Assembly (NCBI RefSeq): GCF_000189395.1
Contig: NZ_AEPB01000022.1
Coordinates: 1-64,000 of the forward strand
Reading direction: 5' to 3'
DNA from: Planococcus donghaensis MPA1U2
GTDB taxonomy: Bacteria > Bacillota > Bacilli > Bacillales_A > Planococcaceae
Length of the DNA: 64,000 nt
How positions within the stretch are numbered: position 1 is the stretch's first letter; each line of letters starts with the position of its first letter. Positions 18,207-28,475 of this stretch are shown here, one piece after another. A program made the translations under genes and the position numbers. The notes below the pieces were generated by a model. It saw only the letters and a program-made list of their open reading frames with translations. It ran no database searches and was not told the origin of the DNA.

Positions 18207-18596
18207 ATGAAACGACACGAAGCACGCGAAAAAGCGCTTCAGACCTTATTTCAATTAGAAGGAACTGAACTAACCATCAATGAGGCAATGGATCATGTGA
18301 TGGCTGGAGAAAATGATAATTTTTACGACTTGTTAGTACAAGGCACGTATACAAATATGGCAACAATTGATGAAAAATTGGTGGACCATCTTGAAAACTG
18401 GTCGATCGAACGGTTGCCAAAAATTGAGCGTACAATTTTACGTATGGCAATTTTTGAACTTGAATACATGGAAGATGCACCAGCACGCGTTGTAATGAAC
18501 GAAGCAATTGAATTGTGTAAAACATTTGGAGACGACAAATCTAGCCGATTTGTTAACGGTGTTTTATCGAAGTTTACAGACAAAACTGCAAATTAA
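18207..18596 (+). CDS. nusB: Transcription antitermination factor NusB
   Basis: All-helical RNA-binding protein of the rRNA antitermination complex with NusE. 129 residues. The N-terminal [16 protein letters not shown] and the C-terminal [26 protein letters not shown] are family signatures. GAAAAGGAGACC precedes ATG 18207. First of the nusB-folD unit, which has a terminator after folD. Confidence 0.95.
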   Translation: MKRHEAREKALQTLFQLEGTELTINEAMDHVMAGENDNFYDLLVQGTYTNMATIDEKLVDHLENWSIERLPKIERTILRMAIFELEYMEDAPARVVMNEAIELCKTFGDDKSSRFVNGVLSKFTDKTAN

Positions 18597-18610
18597 TTGG
18601 AGGAGTAAAC

Positions 18611-19477
18611 ATGACTGCAAAATTGATTGATGGAAAAGCGGTAAGCCAAAAAATTAAAATTCAAGTACAACAACGAGTGGAAAAATTGGCGAAGCAAGGA
18701 ATCATCCCAGGACTTGCCGTTGTGTTGGTTGGAGAAAACTCCGCCTCTCTTACATATGTAAAAAACAAGAAAAAAACATGCGAAGCACTTGGTATGCGTT
18801 CAGACTTGCATCAATATCCAGATACATTGACTGAACAAGAGTTGCTTTCAACAATTGATGAATTGAATAACGATCCCTATATACATGGAATTCTTGTTCA
18901 ATTGCCATTGCCTAAACAAATTGATGAATTTAAAGTGATCTCAGCGATCAGTCCTGAAAAAGACGTAGATGGCTTTCATCCGATTTCAGTCGGTAACATG
19001 ATGATTGGCAAAGAAGCCTTTTTACCTTGTACGCCGCATGGCATTATGGAGTTACTTGCTCATTACGACATCGACCCTGCAGGCAAGCATGCTGTAGTTA
19101 TTGGTCGCAGTAATATTGTTGGAAAGCCAATTGGACAACTACTGCTGCAAAAAGACGCAACTGTGACGTATTGCCATTCAAAAACAAAAGATTTGGCTGA
19201 ATTTACAAAGCAAGCCGATATTTTAATCGCTGCTATTGGACGTGCCAAATTTATCGACCATACGTTCATTAAACCCGGTGCAGTTATTATAGATGTTGGG
19301 ATGAATCGTGATGAAAACGGTAAATTATGTGGCGATGTAGACTTTGAAGATGTTCAAGAAACAGCTAGTTTTGTTACACCTGTACCTGGCGGCGTTGGAC
19401 CTATGACGATCGCGATGTTAATGGGAAATACATTACAATCCGCTGAAAAAGGGTCTGTAAAGACAAAACAACAATAA
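18611..19477 (+). CDS. folD: Bifunctional methylene-THF dehydrogenase/methenyl-THF cyclohydrolase
   Basis: Interconverts 5,10-methylene-THF and 10-formyl-THF with NADP. It uses the methylene-THF that the glycine cleavage system makes. 288 residues. The catalytic region [20 protein letters not shown] lies at 39-58 with the lysines of [18 protein letters not shown] is in the Rossmann fold and [16 protein letters not shown] is C-terminal. GGAGGAGTAAAC precedes ATG 18611. Confidence 0.96.
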   Translation: MTAKLIDGKAVSQKIKIQVQQRVEKLAKQGIIPGLAVVLVGENSASLTYVKNKKKTCEALGMRSDLHQYPDTLTEQELLSTIDELNNDPYIHGILVQLPLPKQIDEFKVISAISPEKDVDGFHPISVGNMMIGKEAFLPCTPHGIMELLAHYDIDPAGKHAVVIGRSNIVGKPIGQLLLQKDATVTYCHSKTKDLAEFTKQADILIAAIGRAKFIDHTFIKPGAVIIDVGMNRDENGKLCGDVDFEDVQETASFVTPVPGGVGPMTIAMLMGNTLQSAEKGSVKTKQQ

Positions 19478-19501
19478 GCATGTAAAATAAATAGCAATGG
19501 G

Positions 19502-19530
19502 GCTGTTTTTCTTCCGAAAAACAGCTTTTT
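19502..19530 (+). terminator. Terminator after folD
   Basis: GCTGTTTTTC (19502-19511) pairs with GAAAAACAGC (19516-19525) over TTCC, then T5. Confidence 0.85.
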
Positions 19531-19555
19531 AAATTCACAGATAGGGGTTGAAAAT

Positions 19556-20917
19556 GTGTCGGCCGACCCGTACTTAAGTGTAAAAGCATTAACTAAATAC
19601 ATAAAAAAGAAATTTGATGCCGATCCCCATCTTCGCGATGTATATGTGAAAGGCGAGCTATCCAATGTTAAAATTCACACCAGTGGACATATTTATTTCA
19701 CCTTAAAAGACAATTCAGCACGTTTACCTGGTGTTATGTTTTCAGCAAGCGCAAAATCCGTAAAGTTTAAGCCTGAAAGTGGCATGACGGTGCTCATTCG
19801 TGGAGATGTAACGGTTTATGAAGCATCTGGTCAATATCAATTGTATGCGCAGTCTATGCAAGTCGATGGTATTGGAGATTATTATTTAGCGTTTGAGCAA
19901 TTAAAAGAAAAATTAGCTAAAGAAGGTGTATTTGACGCTTCTCATAAAAAGCGCTTGCCACGTTTTCCAAAACGAATTGCGGTAGTGACTGCTCAAACAG
20001 GAGCAGCAGTACGCGACATTATCATCACACTTCATCGTCGCTATCCATTGGCCAATGTTGTATTGTACCCGGCACTTGTGCAAGGAAGTGGTGCCGTGCA
20101 ATCGATTGTTCAGTCGATTCAAGCTGCCAACAAAGATGATTTTGATGTATTGATTGTGGGGCGCGGTGGTGGCTCTATTGAAGATTTATGGGCATTTAAC
20201 GAAGAAGCGGTAGCACGTGCGATCTTTTCTTCTGAAATCCCCATTATTTCGGCCATTGGTCATGAAACCGATACCACAATTGCTGACTTTGTATCTGATT
20301 TGCGAGCGCCTACGCCGACTGCTGCCGCGGAACTTGCAGTACCCAGTCAAGCAGAGCTGCTAGAGCGGATTTCAAGTTACCGAAGTCAAATGTACCGCAA
20401 TGTTTCTAGCGCCGTGAGTCAGCAAAAACAGGCGTTGCACCGATTAACATCGTCTTATCCGCTGGCTTACCCGGAACGGCTGTATCGGCCCTTTATTGAA
20501 CGAGTCGAGCGTGCTACTGATTCGTTGCAAAGAGAATCTTTGCAACATTTAAACCGTTCGAAAGAATATTACCGAACGCTTGATCAGCGCTTGAAATCGC
20601 GTATGCCGTTGCAGCAAATTCGTCAATCTGAAACGGATGTCACAGAACTAGCGAGAAGACTTGATTATCAAATAAAGCAATTGCTGAAAAATCATTCAAG
20701 ACAATTAAGTTCGGCGATTCGAACATTAGATGCACTCAGTCCGTTAAAAATTATGGACCGGGGGTATTCTATTCCTTATATAGAAGGAGCTGTTGTTAAA
20801 AGTGTTGAACAAGTTACAGCAGGCGACAAATTAACGCTTGCTATGCAAGACGGAACCATTCAAGCAACGGTCAATGAGATAAATCCAGCACCTAAAGGAG
20901 ACGGAAACGATGACTGA
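19556..20917 (+). CDS. xseA: Exodeoxyribonuclease VII large subunit
   Basis: Catalytic subunit of a single-strand exonuclease. 453 residues: an N-terminal OB-fold (VYVKGELSNVKIHTSGHIYF), the catalytic Exonuc_VII_L domain with GRGGGSIEDLWAFNEE and SAIGHETDTTIADF near 200-245, a coiled-coil stalk, and a C-terminal LDALSPLKIMDRGYSI block. Start GTG 19556 with AGGGG upstream; an overlapping ATG at 19554 is out of frame. It overlaps xseB by 8 bp. Confidence 0.94.
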   Translation: MSADPYLSVKALTKYIKKKFDADPHLRDVYVKGELSNVKIHTSGHIYFTLKDNSARLPGVMFSASAKSVKFKPESGMTVLIRGDVTVYEASGQYQLYAQSMQVDGIGDYYLAFEQLKEKLAKEGVFDASHKKRLPRFPKRIAVVTAQTGAAVRDIIITLHRRYPLANVVLYPALVQGSGAVQSIVQSIQAANKDDFDVLIVGRGGGSIEDLWAFNEEAVARAIFSSEIPIISAIGHETDTTIADFVSDLRAPTPTAAAELAVPSQAELLERISSYRSQMYRNVSSAVSQQKQALHRLTSSYPLAYPERLYRPFIERVERATDSLQRESLQHLNRSKEYYRTLDQRLKSRMPLQQIRQSETDVTELARRLDYQIKQLLKNHSRQLSSAIRTLDALSPLKIMDRGYSIPYIEGAVVKSVEQVTAGDKLTLAMQDGTIQATVNEINPAPKGDGNDD

Positions 20918-21146
20918 GAAGAAAATTATGTTCAATGATGCAATGGAACAACTTGAAGAAATTGTTCGTCAACTCGAACAAGGGGATGTGCCACTCGAAC
21001 AGGCATTGACGCTTTATCAAAAAGGAATGGAACTTTCGAAAGTTTGCCACGATAAATTACAAAATGCAGAAAGTCAATTAGTGACGATGATGAAAGATGG
21101 CAAAGAAGTGCCAGCTAACATAGAAATGGACGGGAATGCAAAATGA
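20910..21146 (+). CDS. xseB: Exodeoxyribonuclease VII small subunit
   Basis: 78-residue helical partner of XseA. The family signature FNDAMEQLEEIVRQLEQGDVPLEQALTLYQKG is recognisable in residues 8-39 (quoted in part: EQLEEIVRQLEQGDVPLEQA). Overlaps xseA by 8 bp and ispA by 4 bp (ATGA), which implies coupled translation of all three. Confidence 0.93.
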   Translation: MTEKKIMFNDAMEQLEEIVRQLEQGDVPLEQALTLYQKGMELSKVCHDKLQNAESQLVTMMKDGKEVPANIEMDGNAK

Positions 21147-22024
21147 ATTTAACCCAATTCCGTTCTCATTACGAACCGCTTATCCAACAGGAAATGGCAC
21201 AATTAATTCTTTCTTTATCCATTCCAGATTCACTAAAAGAATCGATGCATTATTCATTGCAAGCAGGCGGAAAACGAATTCGCCCAATTTTGCTATTAGC
21301 TGTTCTACATGAAATGACTGGGAAAGAGCATCCGGATGCATTAAAAGTAGCAGCTGCCATTGAAATGATTCACACGTACTCATTGATCCACGATGACTTG
21401 CCAAGTATGGATGATGACGACTTACGTCGCGGCATGCCGACAAACCATAAAGTGTTTGGCGAAGCAGTTGCGATTCTTGCAGGAGATGCCTTATTAACTT
21501 ATAGCTTTGGTGTGGTGGCTCGTCTTGAGCATGTATCGAGTGATGACAAAGTGCGTTTAATCGATTTAATGAGTGTTTCTGCCGGTGCTGAAGGCATGGT
21601 CGGTGGCCAAGTATTGGACATTGAAGGCGAAGAAAAGCAATTACAGCTTGAAGAGTTAGAGCAAGTTCATCGCTTAAAAACCGGTGCTTTGTTAACTTTC
21701 AGCATACTGGCTGGTGGCATTTTAGCACAAGCAACAAATGATGAAATTATCGCGCTTAGTCAATTTGGTCAGCATTTAGGGTTAGCTTTCCAAATTCAAG
21801 ACGATATTTTGGATGTGACAGGAACTTCTCAGGAACTTGGGAAAACGGCTGGCAAAGATGAATCAAGTGAAAAAAGCACATATCCAAGTTTGTTAACGTT
21901 GCCAAAAGCAAAAGAAAAATTAGACTACCACGCTTCTGAAGCTATAAATGCTCTAAATAAATTAAACGGCGAAAAAACATTGCTATTGGAGCTCACACAA
22001 TTAATTGTGCAAAGAAAAAACTGA
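21143..22024 (+). CDS. ispA: Farnesyl diphosphate synthase (polyprenyl synthetase family)
   Basis: Condenses IPP with DMAPP and GPP to make farnesyl diphosphate. 293 residues. The first Asp-rich motif IHDDLPSMDDDDLRRG is near residue 82 and the second, FQIQDDILDVTG, near 216. GGKRIRP near 49-55 binds IPP. Starts at the ATGA overlap with xseB. It uses the isoprenoid precursors of the MEP pathway that begins with dxs just downstream. Confidence 0.94.
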   Translation: MNLTQFRSHYEPLIQQEMAQLILSLSIPDSLKESMHYSLQAGGKRIRPILLLAVLHEMTGKEHPDALKVAAAIEMIHTYSLIHDDLPSMDDDDLRRGMPTNHKVFGEAVAILAGDALLTYSFGVVARLEHVSSDDKVRLIDLMSVSAGAEGMVGGQVLDIEGEEKQLQLEELEQVHRLKTGALLTFSILAGGILAQATNDEIIALSQFGQHLGLAFQIQDDILDVTGTSQELGKTAGKDESSEKSTYPSLLTLPKAKEKLDYHASEAINALNKLNGEKTLLLELTQLIVQRKN

Positions 22025-22040
22025 TTTTTAAGGCTCTGAT

Positions 22041-22068
22041 TTGTACAATTGCTCAGTATTGATATAAT
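22041..22068 (+). promoter_or_regulatory. Promoter of dxs
   Basis: TTGTAC (22041-22046), 16 bp, TATAAT (22063-22068), about 40 bp before the dxs start. Confidence 0.7.
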
Positions 22069-22109
22069 ATGTACAGACAGTCTGAAGGAAAATTTAAAAA
22101 AGGTGCGTG

Positions 22110-24020
22110 ATGGCATTGGATCTACATTCGATTACTAGTCCATCTTTCTTAAAAGAGCTGAACACAAAACAGCTAGAAGTATTAAGTGAAGATATAAGAC
22201 GGTTTTTAATAGAGAATTTATCAAGAACAGGTGGACATATTGGTCCGAATCTCGGCGTAGTAGAATTGACGGTGGCTTTACACAAAGTATTCGATAGCCC
22301 GTCAGACAAATTTATTTGGGATGTAGGACACCAATCATACGTCCATAAAATTCTTACGGGAAGAGCTAGCCAATTTGACACTTTGCGTCAATTTAAAGGT
22401 CTTTGCGGTTTTCCGAAGCGCAATGAAAGCGATCACGATGTTTGGGAAACTGGACATAGTTCAACATCATTATCCGCAGCAATGGGGATGGCGGCAGCAC
22501 GTGATATTAAAAAAGATAGCAATTACGTCATTCCAATCATTGGAGACGGCGCATTAACGGGCGGTATGGCTTTTGAGGCGTTAAACCATATTGGCCATAC
22601 GAAAACGGATATGACCGTTATTCTAAACGACAACGAAATGTCAATTGCTCCAAATGTTGGTGCAATGCACAGCATGCTTGGTCGTATGCGGACAGCTGGA
22701 AAATACAATAAAGTAAAAGACGATTTAGAGTATCTATTGAAAAAAGTTCCTGCCGTTGGCGATCGTTTAGCCTCTACTGCTGAGCGTGTAAAAGATTCGT
22801 TAAAGTATTTGGTCGTTTCAGGCATGTTTTTTGAAGAAATGGGCTTTACGTACTTAGGGCCAATCGACGGACATGATTTGGAAGAACTAGAAGACAACTT
22901 ACGTTATGCGAAGAAAACAAAAGGTCCTGTTTTGCTACATGTTATTACGAAAAAAGGTAAAGGCTTTTTACCTGCAGAACAAGATACAATTGGAACGTGG
23001 CATGGGACAGGTCCTTATAAAATGGAAACTGGTGATTTAGTAAAATCATCGTCAAAAGCACCTTCTTGGAGCGGATTGGTAGCAGAAACAGTCCGTAAAC
23101 TAGCACGTACTGACGAACGCATTGTAGCGATTACACCGGCAATGCCAGTTGGTTCAAAATTAGAAGGATTTGCTTCTGAATTTCCAGAGCGCATGTACGA
23201 TGTTGGAATTGCCGAGCAACACGCAACTACAATGGCTGCGGGACTTGCAACACAAGACATGAAACCATTCCTAGCAATTTATTCGACATTTTTACAACGT
23301 GCATATGATCAAGTAGTCCATGATATTTGCCGTCAAAATTTAAATGTTTTTATCGGTATTGATCGTTCAGGTCTTGTAGGAGCAGATGGCGAAACACATC
23401 AAGGTGTGTTTGATATTGCGTTCTTGCGTCATTTACCCAACATGGTCATTATGATGCCTAAAGACGAAAACGAAGGCCAACATATGGTTAAAACGGCGAT
23501 TGATTACAATGGCGGTCCAATTGCACTTCGTTACCCACGAGGAAACGGATTGGGTGTAGCGATGGACGAAGAGCTACAAGCTTTACCAATCGGTTCATGG
23601 GAAGTGCTCCAAGAAGGTACAGATGCAGTGGTTCTAACATTTGGGACAACCATTCCAATGGCGATAAAAGCTGCCGAACAATTGGCAGAACAAGGCATTT
23701 CAGTAGAAGTCGTCAATGCACGATTTATTAAACCGATGGATGAAGAAATGTTGCATAGTATATTCAAGCGTAATATTCCAATCGTAACTATTGAAGAAGC
23801 AGTTCTTCAAGGAGGATTCGGTAGTGCAGTTCTTGAGTTTGCTCAAGAGCAACAATATCGCGGCTCGGTTATCGATCGTCTCGGAATTCCAGATCACTTT
23901 ATCGAACATGGAGATGTCGCTGAATTAATGGATGAAATTCATTTAAACAGTGATGAAGTGGTGCGTGTCATCAAAGAACGCGCACAATCCAAAAAGCAGG
24001 CAGGTACAACGATTCTATGA
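22110..24020 (+). CDS. dxs: 1-deoxy-D-xylulose-5-phosphate synthase
   Basis: First enzyme of the MEP isoprenoid pathway; TPP-dependent condensation of pyruvate and glyceraldehyde 3-phosphate. 636 residues. The TPP motif [18 protein letters not shown] starts near 148 and [16 protein letters not shown] follows. [20 protein letters not shown] is near 417-436, in the transketolase domain. ATG 22110 is favoured over GTG 22107 by spacing from AAAAAGGTG. It overlaps tlyA by 4 bp. Confidence 0.96.
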   Translation: MALDLHSITSPSFLKELNTKQLEVLSEDIRRFLIENLSRTGGHIGPNLGVVELTVALHKVFDSPSDKFIWDVGHQSYVHKILTGRASQFDTLRQFKGLCGFPKRNESDHDVWETGHSSTSLSAAMGMAAARDIKKDSNYVIPIIGDGALTGGMAFEALNHIGHTKTDMTVILNDNEMSIAPNVGAMHSMLGRMRTAGKYNKVKDDLEYLLKKVPAVGDRLASTAERVKDSLKYLVVSGMFFEEMGFTYLGPIDGHDLEELEDNLRYAKKTKGPVLLHVITKKGKGFLPAEQDTIGTWHGTGPYKMETGDLVKSSSKAPSWSGLVAETVRKLARTDERIVAITPAMPVGSKLEGFASEFPERMYDVGIAEQHATTMAAGLATQDMKPFLAIYSTFLQRAYDQVVHDICRQNLNVFIGIDRSGLVGADGETHQGVFDIAFLRHLPNMVIMMPKDENEGQHMVKTAIDYNGGPIALRYPRGNGLGVAMDEELQALPIGSWEVLQEGTDAVVLTFGTTIPMAIKAAEQLAEQGISVEVVNARFIKPMDEEMLHSIFKRNIPIVTIEEAVLQGGFGSAVLEFAQEQQYRGSVIDRLGIPDHFIEHGDVAELMDEIHLNSDEVVRVIKERAQSKKQAGTTIL

Positions 24021-24838
24021 ACAAACCTAAAAAAGAGCGTGTAGATGTCTTGCTAGTTGAGCGAGGCATCTGTGAAACACGTGAAAAAGCAAAACGAGCA
24101 ATTATGGCTGGAATCATTTATTCGGGTTCGGAACGCATGAATAAACCGGGTGAAAAGATTCTAGAAGATGCAGCTTTGCAAATGAAAGGCAATGATTTAA
24201 AGTACGTGAGTCGTGGAGGCCTAAAGTTAGAAAAAGCTTTAGAGAAATTTGATTTGTCGGTCGCAGACAAATTGATGCTTGATATTGGCTCTTCTACTGG
24301 CGGCTTTACAGATTGTGCTCTTCAAAATGGGGCAAAGCATTGCTACGCGTTAGACGTTGGTTACAATCAATTAGCGTGGAAAATCAGACAAGATGAACGC
24401 GTAACTGTGATGGAACGTGTCAATTTCCGGCATTCAAAACCAGAAGATTTTGTTCAAGGATTGCCTGAATTTGCATCAATTGATGTTTCCTTTATTTCAT
24501 TGCGAATTATTTTTCCAGTGTTAAAACAAGTTCTTGTCCCGGGTGGTGATGTTATTGCACTCGTAAAACCGCAGTTTGAAGCGGGGAGAGAGAATGTTGG
24601 GAAAAAAGGAATTATACGTGATCCGAAAATACACCGAGATGTCTTGATTAAAGTTGGTAAATTCGCAGTGGAATCGGGATTTCATGTGAAAAACATGTCG
24701 TTTTCACCTATCACAGGTGGAGAAGGCAATATCGAATTTTTATTTCATCTTCAATCGAGTATGGAAGGTCATGAGATTGATTCCATCTCAGAGTTATTGA
24801 TTGATGAAACAGTTAAACAAGCACATGAAATCTTGTAA
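24017..24838 (+). CDS. tlyA: TlyA family rRNA 2'-O-methyltransferase (YqxC-like)
   Basis: 273 residues: an N-terminal S4 RNA-binding domain ([20 protein letters not shown]) and a FtsJ/RrmJ-type methyltransferase domain with the SAM motif [20 protein letters not shown] near 89-108. [11 protein letters not shown] links the two. In TlyA this enzyme 2'-O-methylates 16S and 23S rRNA; some homologues were called haemolysins. Starts at the ATGA overlap with dxs. In B. subtilis yqxC occupies the same place, ahead of ahrC. Confidence 0.93.
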   Translation: MNKPKKERVDVLLVERGICETREKAKRAIMAGIIYSGSERMNKPGEKILEDAALQMKGNDLKYVSRGGLKLEKALEKFDLSVADKLMLDIGSSTGGFTDCALQNGAKHCYALDVGYNQLAWKIRQDERVTVMERVNFRHSKPEDFVQGLPEFASIDVSFISLRIIFPVLKQVLVPGGDVIALVKPQFEAGRENVGKKGIIRDPKIHRDVLIKVGKFAVESGFHVKNMSFSPITGGEGNIEFLFHLQSSMEGHEIDSISELLIDETVKQAHEIL

Positions 24839-24867
24839 ACACATTCCGGAAGGAGTGTGTTTTTTTT
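24838..24867 (+). terminator. Terminator after tlyA
   Basis: AACACATTCC (24838-24847) pairs with GGAGTGTGTT (24852-24861, one G-U) over GGAA, then T6. Confidence 0.88.
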
Positions 24868-24997
24868 AATCTCAAACCGGGAATACAAAACTAACGTAAA
24901 AATGTGGAACCTGCTCATCCTCTAAATGTGGTTTGTTCCGTATAGATGGAAGCTTTTCTTGTTTTATGCATGAAAAAGCTGTAGGATATAAAGTATA

Positions 24998-25014
24998 TAG
25001 AATAATTATTCATT
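24998..25014 (+). promoter_or_regulatory. Candidate ARG box in front of ahrC
   Basis: The palindrome GAATAATTATTC (25000-25011) in the context TAGAATAATTATTCATT is close to the Bacillus ARG box pattern TGAATAAAAATTCA. Position 15-30 bp before the ahrC start fits autorepression. Inference from the consensus only. Confidence 0.45.
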
Positions 25015-25028
25015 CAAGGGGGAGCACC

Positions 25029-25478
25029 ATGAACAAAGGACAGCGCCATATAAAAATACGTGATTTAATCTCAAATCGTGAAATCGAAACACAAGACGAG
25101 TTAGTCGAATTATTAAAATCAGCTGGCTATGAAGTTACACAAGCTACAGTGTCACGAGACATCAAAGAATTACACTTAGTGAAAGTGCCATTACAAGATG
25201 GCCGTTATAAATACAGTTTGCCAGCGGATCAACGTTTTAATCCAATGCAAAAATTACATCGTGCGCTAACAGATGCTTTTGTAAGCATTGATGGAGCCAG
25301 TCATTTTTTAGTGATGAAAACATTGCCTGGTAATGCACATGCGATTGGTTCATTAATTGACCATTTGGACTGGGAAGAAATTCTTGGGACAATTTGTGGT
25401 GATGATACATGCTTAATCATATGCAGAGATACCGAACATCGCGAAGTTTTAAAACAACGTTTAATTGAAATGCTTTAA
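25029..25478 (+). CDS. argR: Arginine repressor ArgR/AhrC
   Basis: 149 residues, the usual length. The N-terminal winged helix-turn-helix has [20 protein letters not shown] and [13 protein letters not shown]. The C-terminal hexamerisation and arginine-binding domain has [12 protein letters not shown] and [13 protein letters not shown]. It represses arginine synthesis and activates catabolism with arginine. ATG 25029 is chosen because AAGGGGGAG precedes it; the longer frame back to 24933 would extend beyond the family N-terminus. argGH at 58.5 kb carry a matching box. Confidence 0.95.
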   Translation: MNKGQRHIKIRDLISNREIETQDELVELLKSAGYEVTQATVSRDIKELHLVKVPLQDGRYKYSLPADQRFNPMQKLHRALTDAFVSIDGASHFLVMKTLPGNAHAIGSLIDHLDWEEILGTICGDDTCLIICRDTEHREVLKQRLIEML

Positions 25479-25495
25479 GAAGAGGTGAACGGTAT

Positions 25496-27193
25496 ATGCT
25501 TCGGGAATTAGATATACGCAATTTTGCCATTATTGATGCCTTGACCGTTAGCTTTGCAGAAGGATTAACGGTATTAACAGGTGAAACCGGTGCGGGTAAA
25601 TCCATTATCATCGATGCCGTTCACCTGTTAGCAGGTGGGCGGGGAAGCCAAGAGTTTATTCGACATGGGGCAAAAAAAGCTGAAATCGAAGGACTATTCT
25701 CCTTAGAAGATGAACAGCATCCCGTATTTCGCAAACTCGATGAATTCGGCATCACAAAAAGTGATGGCGATATTTTGTTGCGTAGAGAATTAAACGATAA
25801 AGGCAAAAATGTCTGTCGAATTAATGGTAAACTAGTAACGATATCGATTTTGCGTGAAGTTGGAGCTTCGTTAATTGATATTCATGGCCAACATGAAACC
25901 CAAGAGTTGATGGATGAAAAACAACATTTATACTTATTGGATCAATTTGCAGGCAAATCTTTAGCGAAGTCCAAAGAAAGTTATAGCCATACATTTGATA
26001 AATATACGAAATTAAAGCGCGAGTTTTCTTCCTATACAGAAAATGAGCAGCAAATTGCTCAACGAATCGATTTGTTAACATTTCAACTGCAAGAAATTGA
26101 AGCAGCTGAATTAGTAATTGGTGAAGAAGAAGAACTCGTACTAGAACGTAAAAAAATGCAAAATTTCAACAAAATTTACGAATCAATCTCAGCTGCCCAC
26201 GAAGCCATTCAAGGTGAAAGTAAAGGTTTGGACTGGGTTGGTTCTGCTATGTCTGAACTTGAACATGCAGCCGCGGTTGATGAGACCTTCACAGGGTCCT
26301 CCGAAACCTTGTCTAGTGCTTTTTATTTGATACAAGACACTGGCAGTGAAATAAAACGTATTCTAGATGATATGGAATTTGATCCTAGCCGATTAAACGA
26401 AATTGAACAACGCTTAGCTGTTATTCAATCGCTGAAAAGAAAATATGGCACTTCCGTTGAAGATATTTTGCTGTATCATGAAAAGCAGGCAGATGAGCTG
26501 GATAAATTAGTCAACCGTGATCAGCGTTTACAGTTAGATCAGGAAAAATTAAAAGAACTGACAGAAGACTTGCGTGTTGAAGCGGAAGAACTAACCATTT
26601 TGAGAAAAAAAGCTGCAAAAAGCTTAGGAAAAGCGATTATGGAGCAGTTAAAAGAACTTCATATGGCGAAAGCTTCGTTTGAAGTAAATTTTGATATTTT
26701 GCCGAACGCCAGATTTGATCGAAATGGACATGATGCAATTACGTTTTATATTTCCACAAACCTTGGTGAACCGTTAAAACCGTTAACTAAAGTGGCGTCA
26801 GGTGGAGAATTATCACGTATGATGTTGGCATTGAAAACAATATTTTCAAAACATCAAGGAATTACGTCAATTATTTTCGATGAAGTGGATACTGGTGTGA
26901 GCGGACGTGTGGCACAAGCCATTGCAGAAAAAATTGCAGCTATTTCAGTTGATTCTCAAGTATTGTGTATTTCTCATTTACCACAAGTCGCTGCGATGGC
27001 TGATCAGCACTTGTTTATAGAAAAGAGAGTAGACAAGCAACGAACTACTACGGCTGTAACCGAACTTGACGGTAGCGAACGTACAGAGGAAATGAGTCGC
27101 ATGCTATCAGGTGCCGAAATTACTGACTTGACTTTACAACACGCTAAAGAATTACTTTCTTTAGCTGCAGATCGTAAACTATTGATGAAGTAA
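25496..27193 (+). CDS. recN: DNA repair protein RecN
   Basis: SMC-like ATPase that acts early at double-strand breaks. 565 residues. Walker A GETGAGKSI at residues 29-37, IDIHGQHETQELMD near 126-139, central coiled-coil and globular region, then the ABC signature ASGGELSRMMLALK near 436 and Walker B IIFDEVDTGVSGR. Seventeen bp behind ahrC, as in Bacillus. No LexA box is visible in front of it. Confidence 0.96.
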   Translation: MLRELDIRNFAIIDALTVSFAEGLTVLTGETGAGKSIIIDAVHLLAGGRGSQEFIRHGAKKAEIEGLFSLEDEQHPVFRKLDEFGITKSDGDILLRRELNDKGKNVCRINGKLVTISILREVGASLIDIHGQHETQELMDEKQHLYLLDQFAGKSLAKSKESYSHTFDKYTKLKREFSSYTENEQQIAQRIDLLTFQLQEIEAAELVIGEEEELVLERKKMQNFNKIYESISAAHEAIQGESKGLDWVGSAMSELEHAAAVDETFTGSSETLSSAFYLIQDTGSEIKRILDDMEFDPSRLNEIEQRLAVIQSLKRKYGTSVEDILLYHEKQADELDKLVNRDQRLQLDQEKLKELTEDLRVEAEELTILRKKAAKSLGKAIMEQLKELHMAKASFEVNFDILPNARFDRNGHDAITFYISTNLGEPLKPLTKVASGGELSRMMLALKTIFSKHQGITSIIFDEVDTGVSGRVAQAIAEKIAAISVDSQVLCISHLPQVAAMADQHLFIEKRVDKQRTTTAVTELDGSERTEEMSRMLSGAEITDLTLQHAKELLSLAADRKLLMK

Positions 27194-27250
27194 AATCGTA
27201 AAGATAGTCTAAACACCTACTAGAGTCAGTCACCAAGGAGAGAGAGTCCA

Positions 27251-28030
27251 ATGGAAAAAATAAAAATCGCAATTGCAGATGATAATCGCGAATTGGTCGG
27301 GCTGATGAAAGATTATTTAAATTTACAACCGAATATGGAAGTTGTAAATGTTGCCTATAACGGAAAAACTTGCATAGAAATGTTGAAAAGTGAAGAAATC
27401 GACATTTTATTGTTAGACATCATTATGCCCTATCTTGACGGTATCGCCGTATTAGATGCGATAAAGGAAAATGATAAGTTACAAGGAATTGACGTTATAA
27501 TGCTGTCGGCATTTGGGCAAGAATCAATTATGAGTCAGGCTGCCGATTACGGAGCTTCTTACTTTATTATGAAACCATTTGAGACCGATCGTTTAGTAGT
27601 GCAGATCAATCACATTATGAATAAGCGTAGCAACACACCAGATGAACCTGAGGTTAAACCGACGAGAGAAGATATTATTACGAATATGGTTAAAGATATC
27701 GGCATACCTCCTCATTTAAAAGGCTATAGTTATTTAAAAGAAGCAGTCTCATTGGTATTAGAACAACCCGGATTTTTAAACAAGATTACAAAAGAACTAT
27801 ACCCTGGCATTGCGACTAAATTTGATACAACCCCGTCAAGAGTTGAACGATCTATTCGCCATGCTATTGAGCAAGCTTGGACGCGACATGAAACCGTGGA
27901 TCATATTTCCGAAATCTTTGGCTATAGCGTAGCGCATTTAGAATCCAAGCCAACCAATTCGGAATTTATTGCCATGGTGGCAGACAGTTTGCAAGTAGAA
28001 AATCAAGAAAAACGAGAAAAATCACATTGA
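27251..28030 (+). CDS. spo0A: Response regulator Spo0A
   Basis: 259 residues: an N-terminal receiver with Asp56 in LLLDIIMPYLDG at the B. subtilis phosphorylation position, acidic pocket IADDNREL, and the C-terminal Spo0A DNA-binding domain with the recognition helix region TPSRVERSIRHAIEQAW. In sporulating bacilli spoIVB lies between recN and spo0A; here recN is directly followed by spo0A (57 bp). Spo0A may therefore serve stationary-phase regulation only. GGAGAGAGAG precedes ATG 27251. Confidence 0.95.
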   Translation: MEKIKIAIADDNRELVGLMKDYLNLQPNMEVVNVAYNGKTCIEMLKSEEIDILLLDIIMPYLDGIAVLDAIKENDKLQGIDVIMLSAFGQESIMSQAADYGASYFIMKPFETDRLVVQINHIMNKRSNTPDEPEVKPTREDIITNMVKDIGIPPHLKGYSYLKEAVSLVLEQPGFLNKITKELYPGIATKFDTTPSRVERSIRHAIEQAWTRHETVDHISEIFGYSVAHLESKPTNSEFIAMVADSLQVENQEKREKSH

Positions 28031-28036
28031 TAAAAG

Positions 28037-28090
28037 CCCTTGAACCTCCTTATCGTTAAAAAACGATGAGAAAGTTCAAGGGATTTTTTA
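28037..28090 (+). terminator. Terminator of spo0A
   Basis: CCCTTGAAC (28037-28045) pairs with GTTCAAGGG (28074-28082), with an inner ATCGTT/AACGAT hairpin, then AT6. Confidence 0.88.
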
Positions 28091-28279
28091 TAGGGAATAA
28101 AAACTTTTTTGAAAATAATTTACTTTTCAGAAATTTAATGATATTTTAAATTAAAGTTATGGTTTGAAAAAGGTGAAAAGAAGGAAAAGGATAAGACAGA
28201 GTTATCACAACGAGATAATAGAGAACTGCAATGGTGTGAGAAACGACGAATCCAGTGAAATGAAAAGAGGCGATCGCAA

Positions 28280-28411
28280 TTGCAATTAATTAGGCAAATT
28301 GATGACTACTTTTTAGGCAATGACGAAGGAACTGTCGTTGACCGTCTTTATTTTTATGGTGTTTATTGTGTCAGCCTTCTTATCGCATTTTCCACAATGA
28401 TGTCCATGTAA
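28280..28411 (+). CDS. Orphan 43-residue ORF with hydrophobic C-terminus
   Basis: TTG 28280 opens a 43-codon frame with AGAGG about nine bases upstream and its own terminator 33 bp after the stop. The product starts MQLIRQIDDYFLGNDEG, then has a hydrophobic stretch (residues 23-40, LYFYGVYCVSLLIAFSTM), so it may be a single-pass membrane peptide. I do not recognise a family. It sits in the roughly 650-bp gap between spo0A and the glycerophosphodiesterase gene, which is otherwise empty apart from two terminators. It could also be a remnant of a longer gene. Confidence 0.4.
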   Translation: MQLIRQIDDYFLGNDEGTVVDRLYFYGVYCVSLLIAFSTMMSM

Positions 28412-28443
28412 TAAACGGTAAGATCAACTTATAGATTACTAAG

Positions 28444-28475
28444 CCGATGAGCAAATCGCTCATTGGATTTTTTTT
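28444..28475 (+). terminator. Terminator after the 43-residue ORF
   Basis: CCGATGAGC (28444-28452) pairs with GCTCATTGG (28458-28466, one wobble) over AAATC, then AT8. No recognisable gene other than the small ORF precedes it. Confidence 0.75.
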
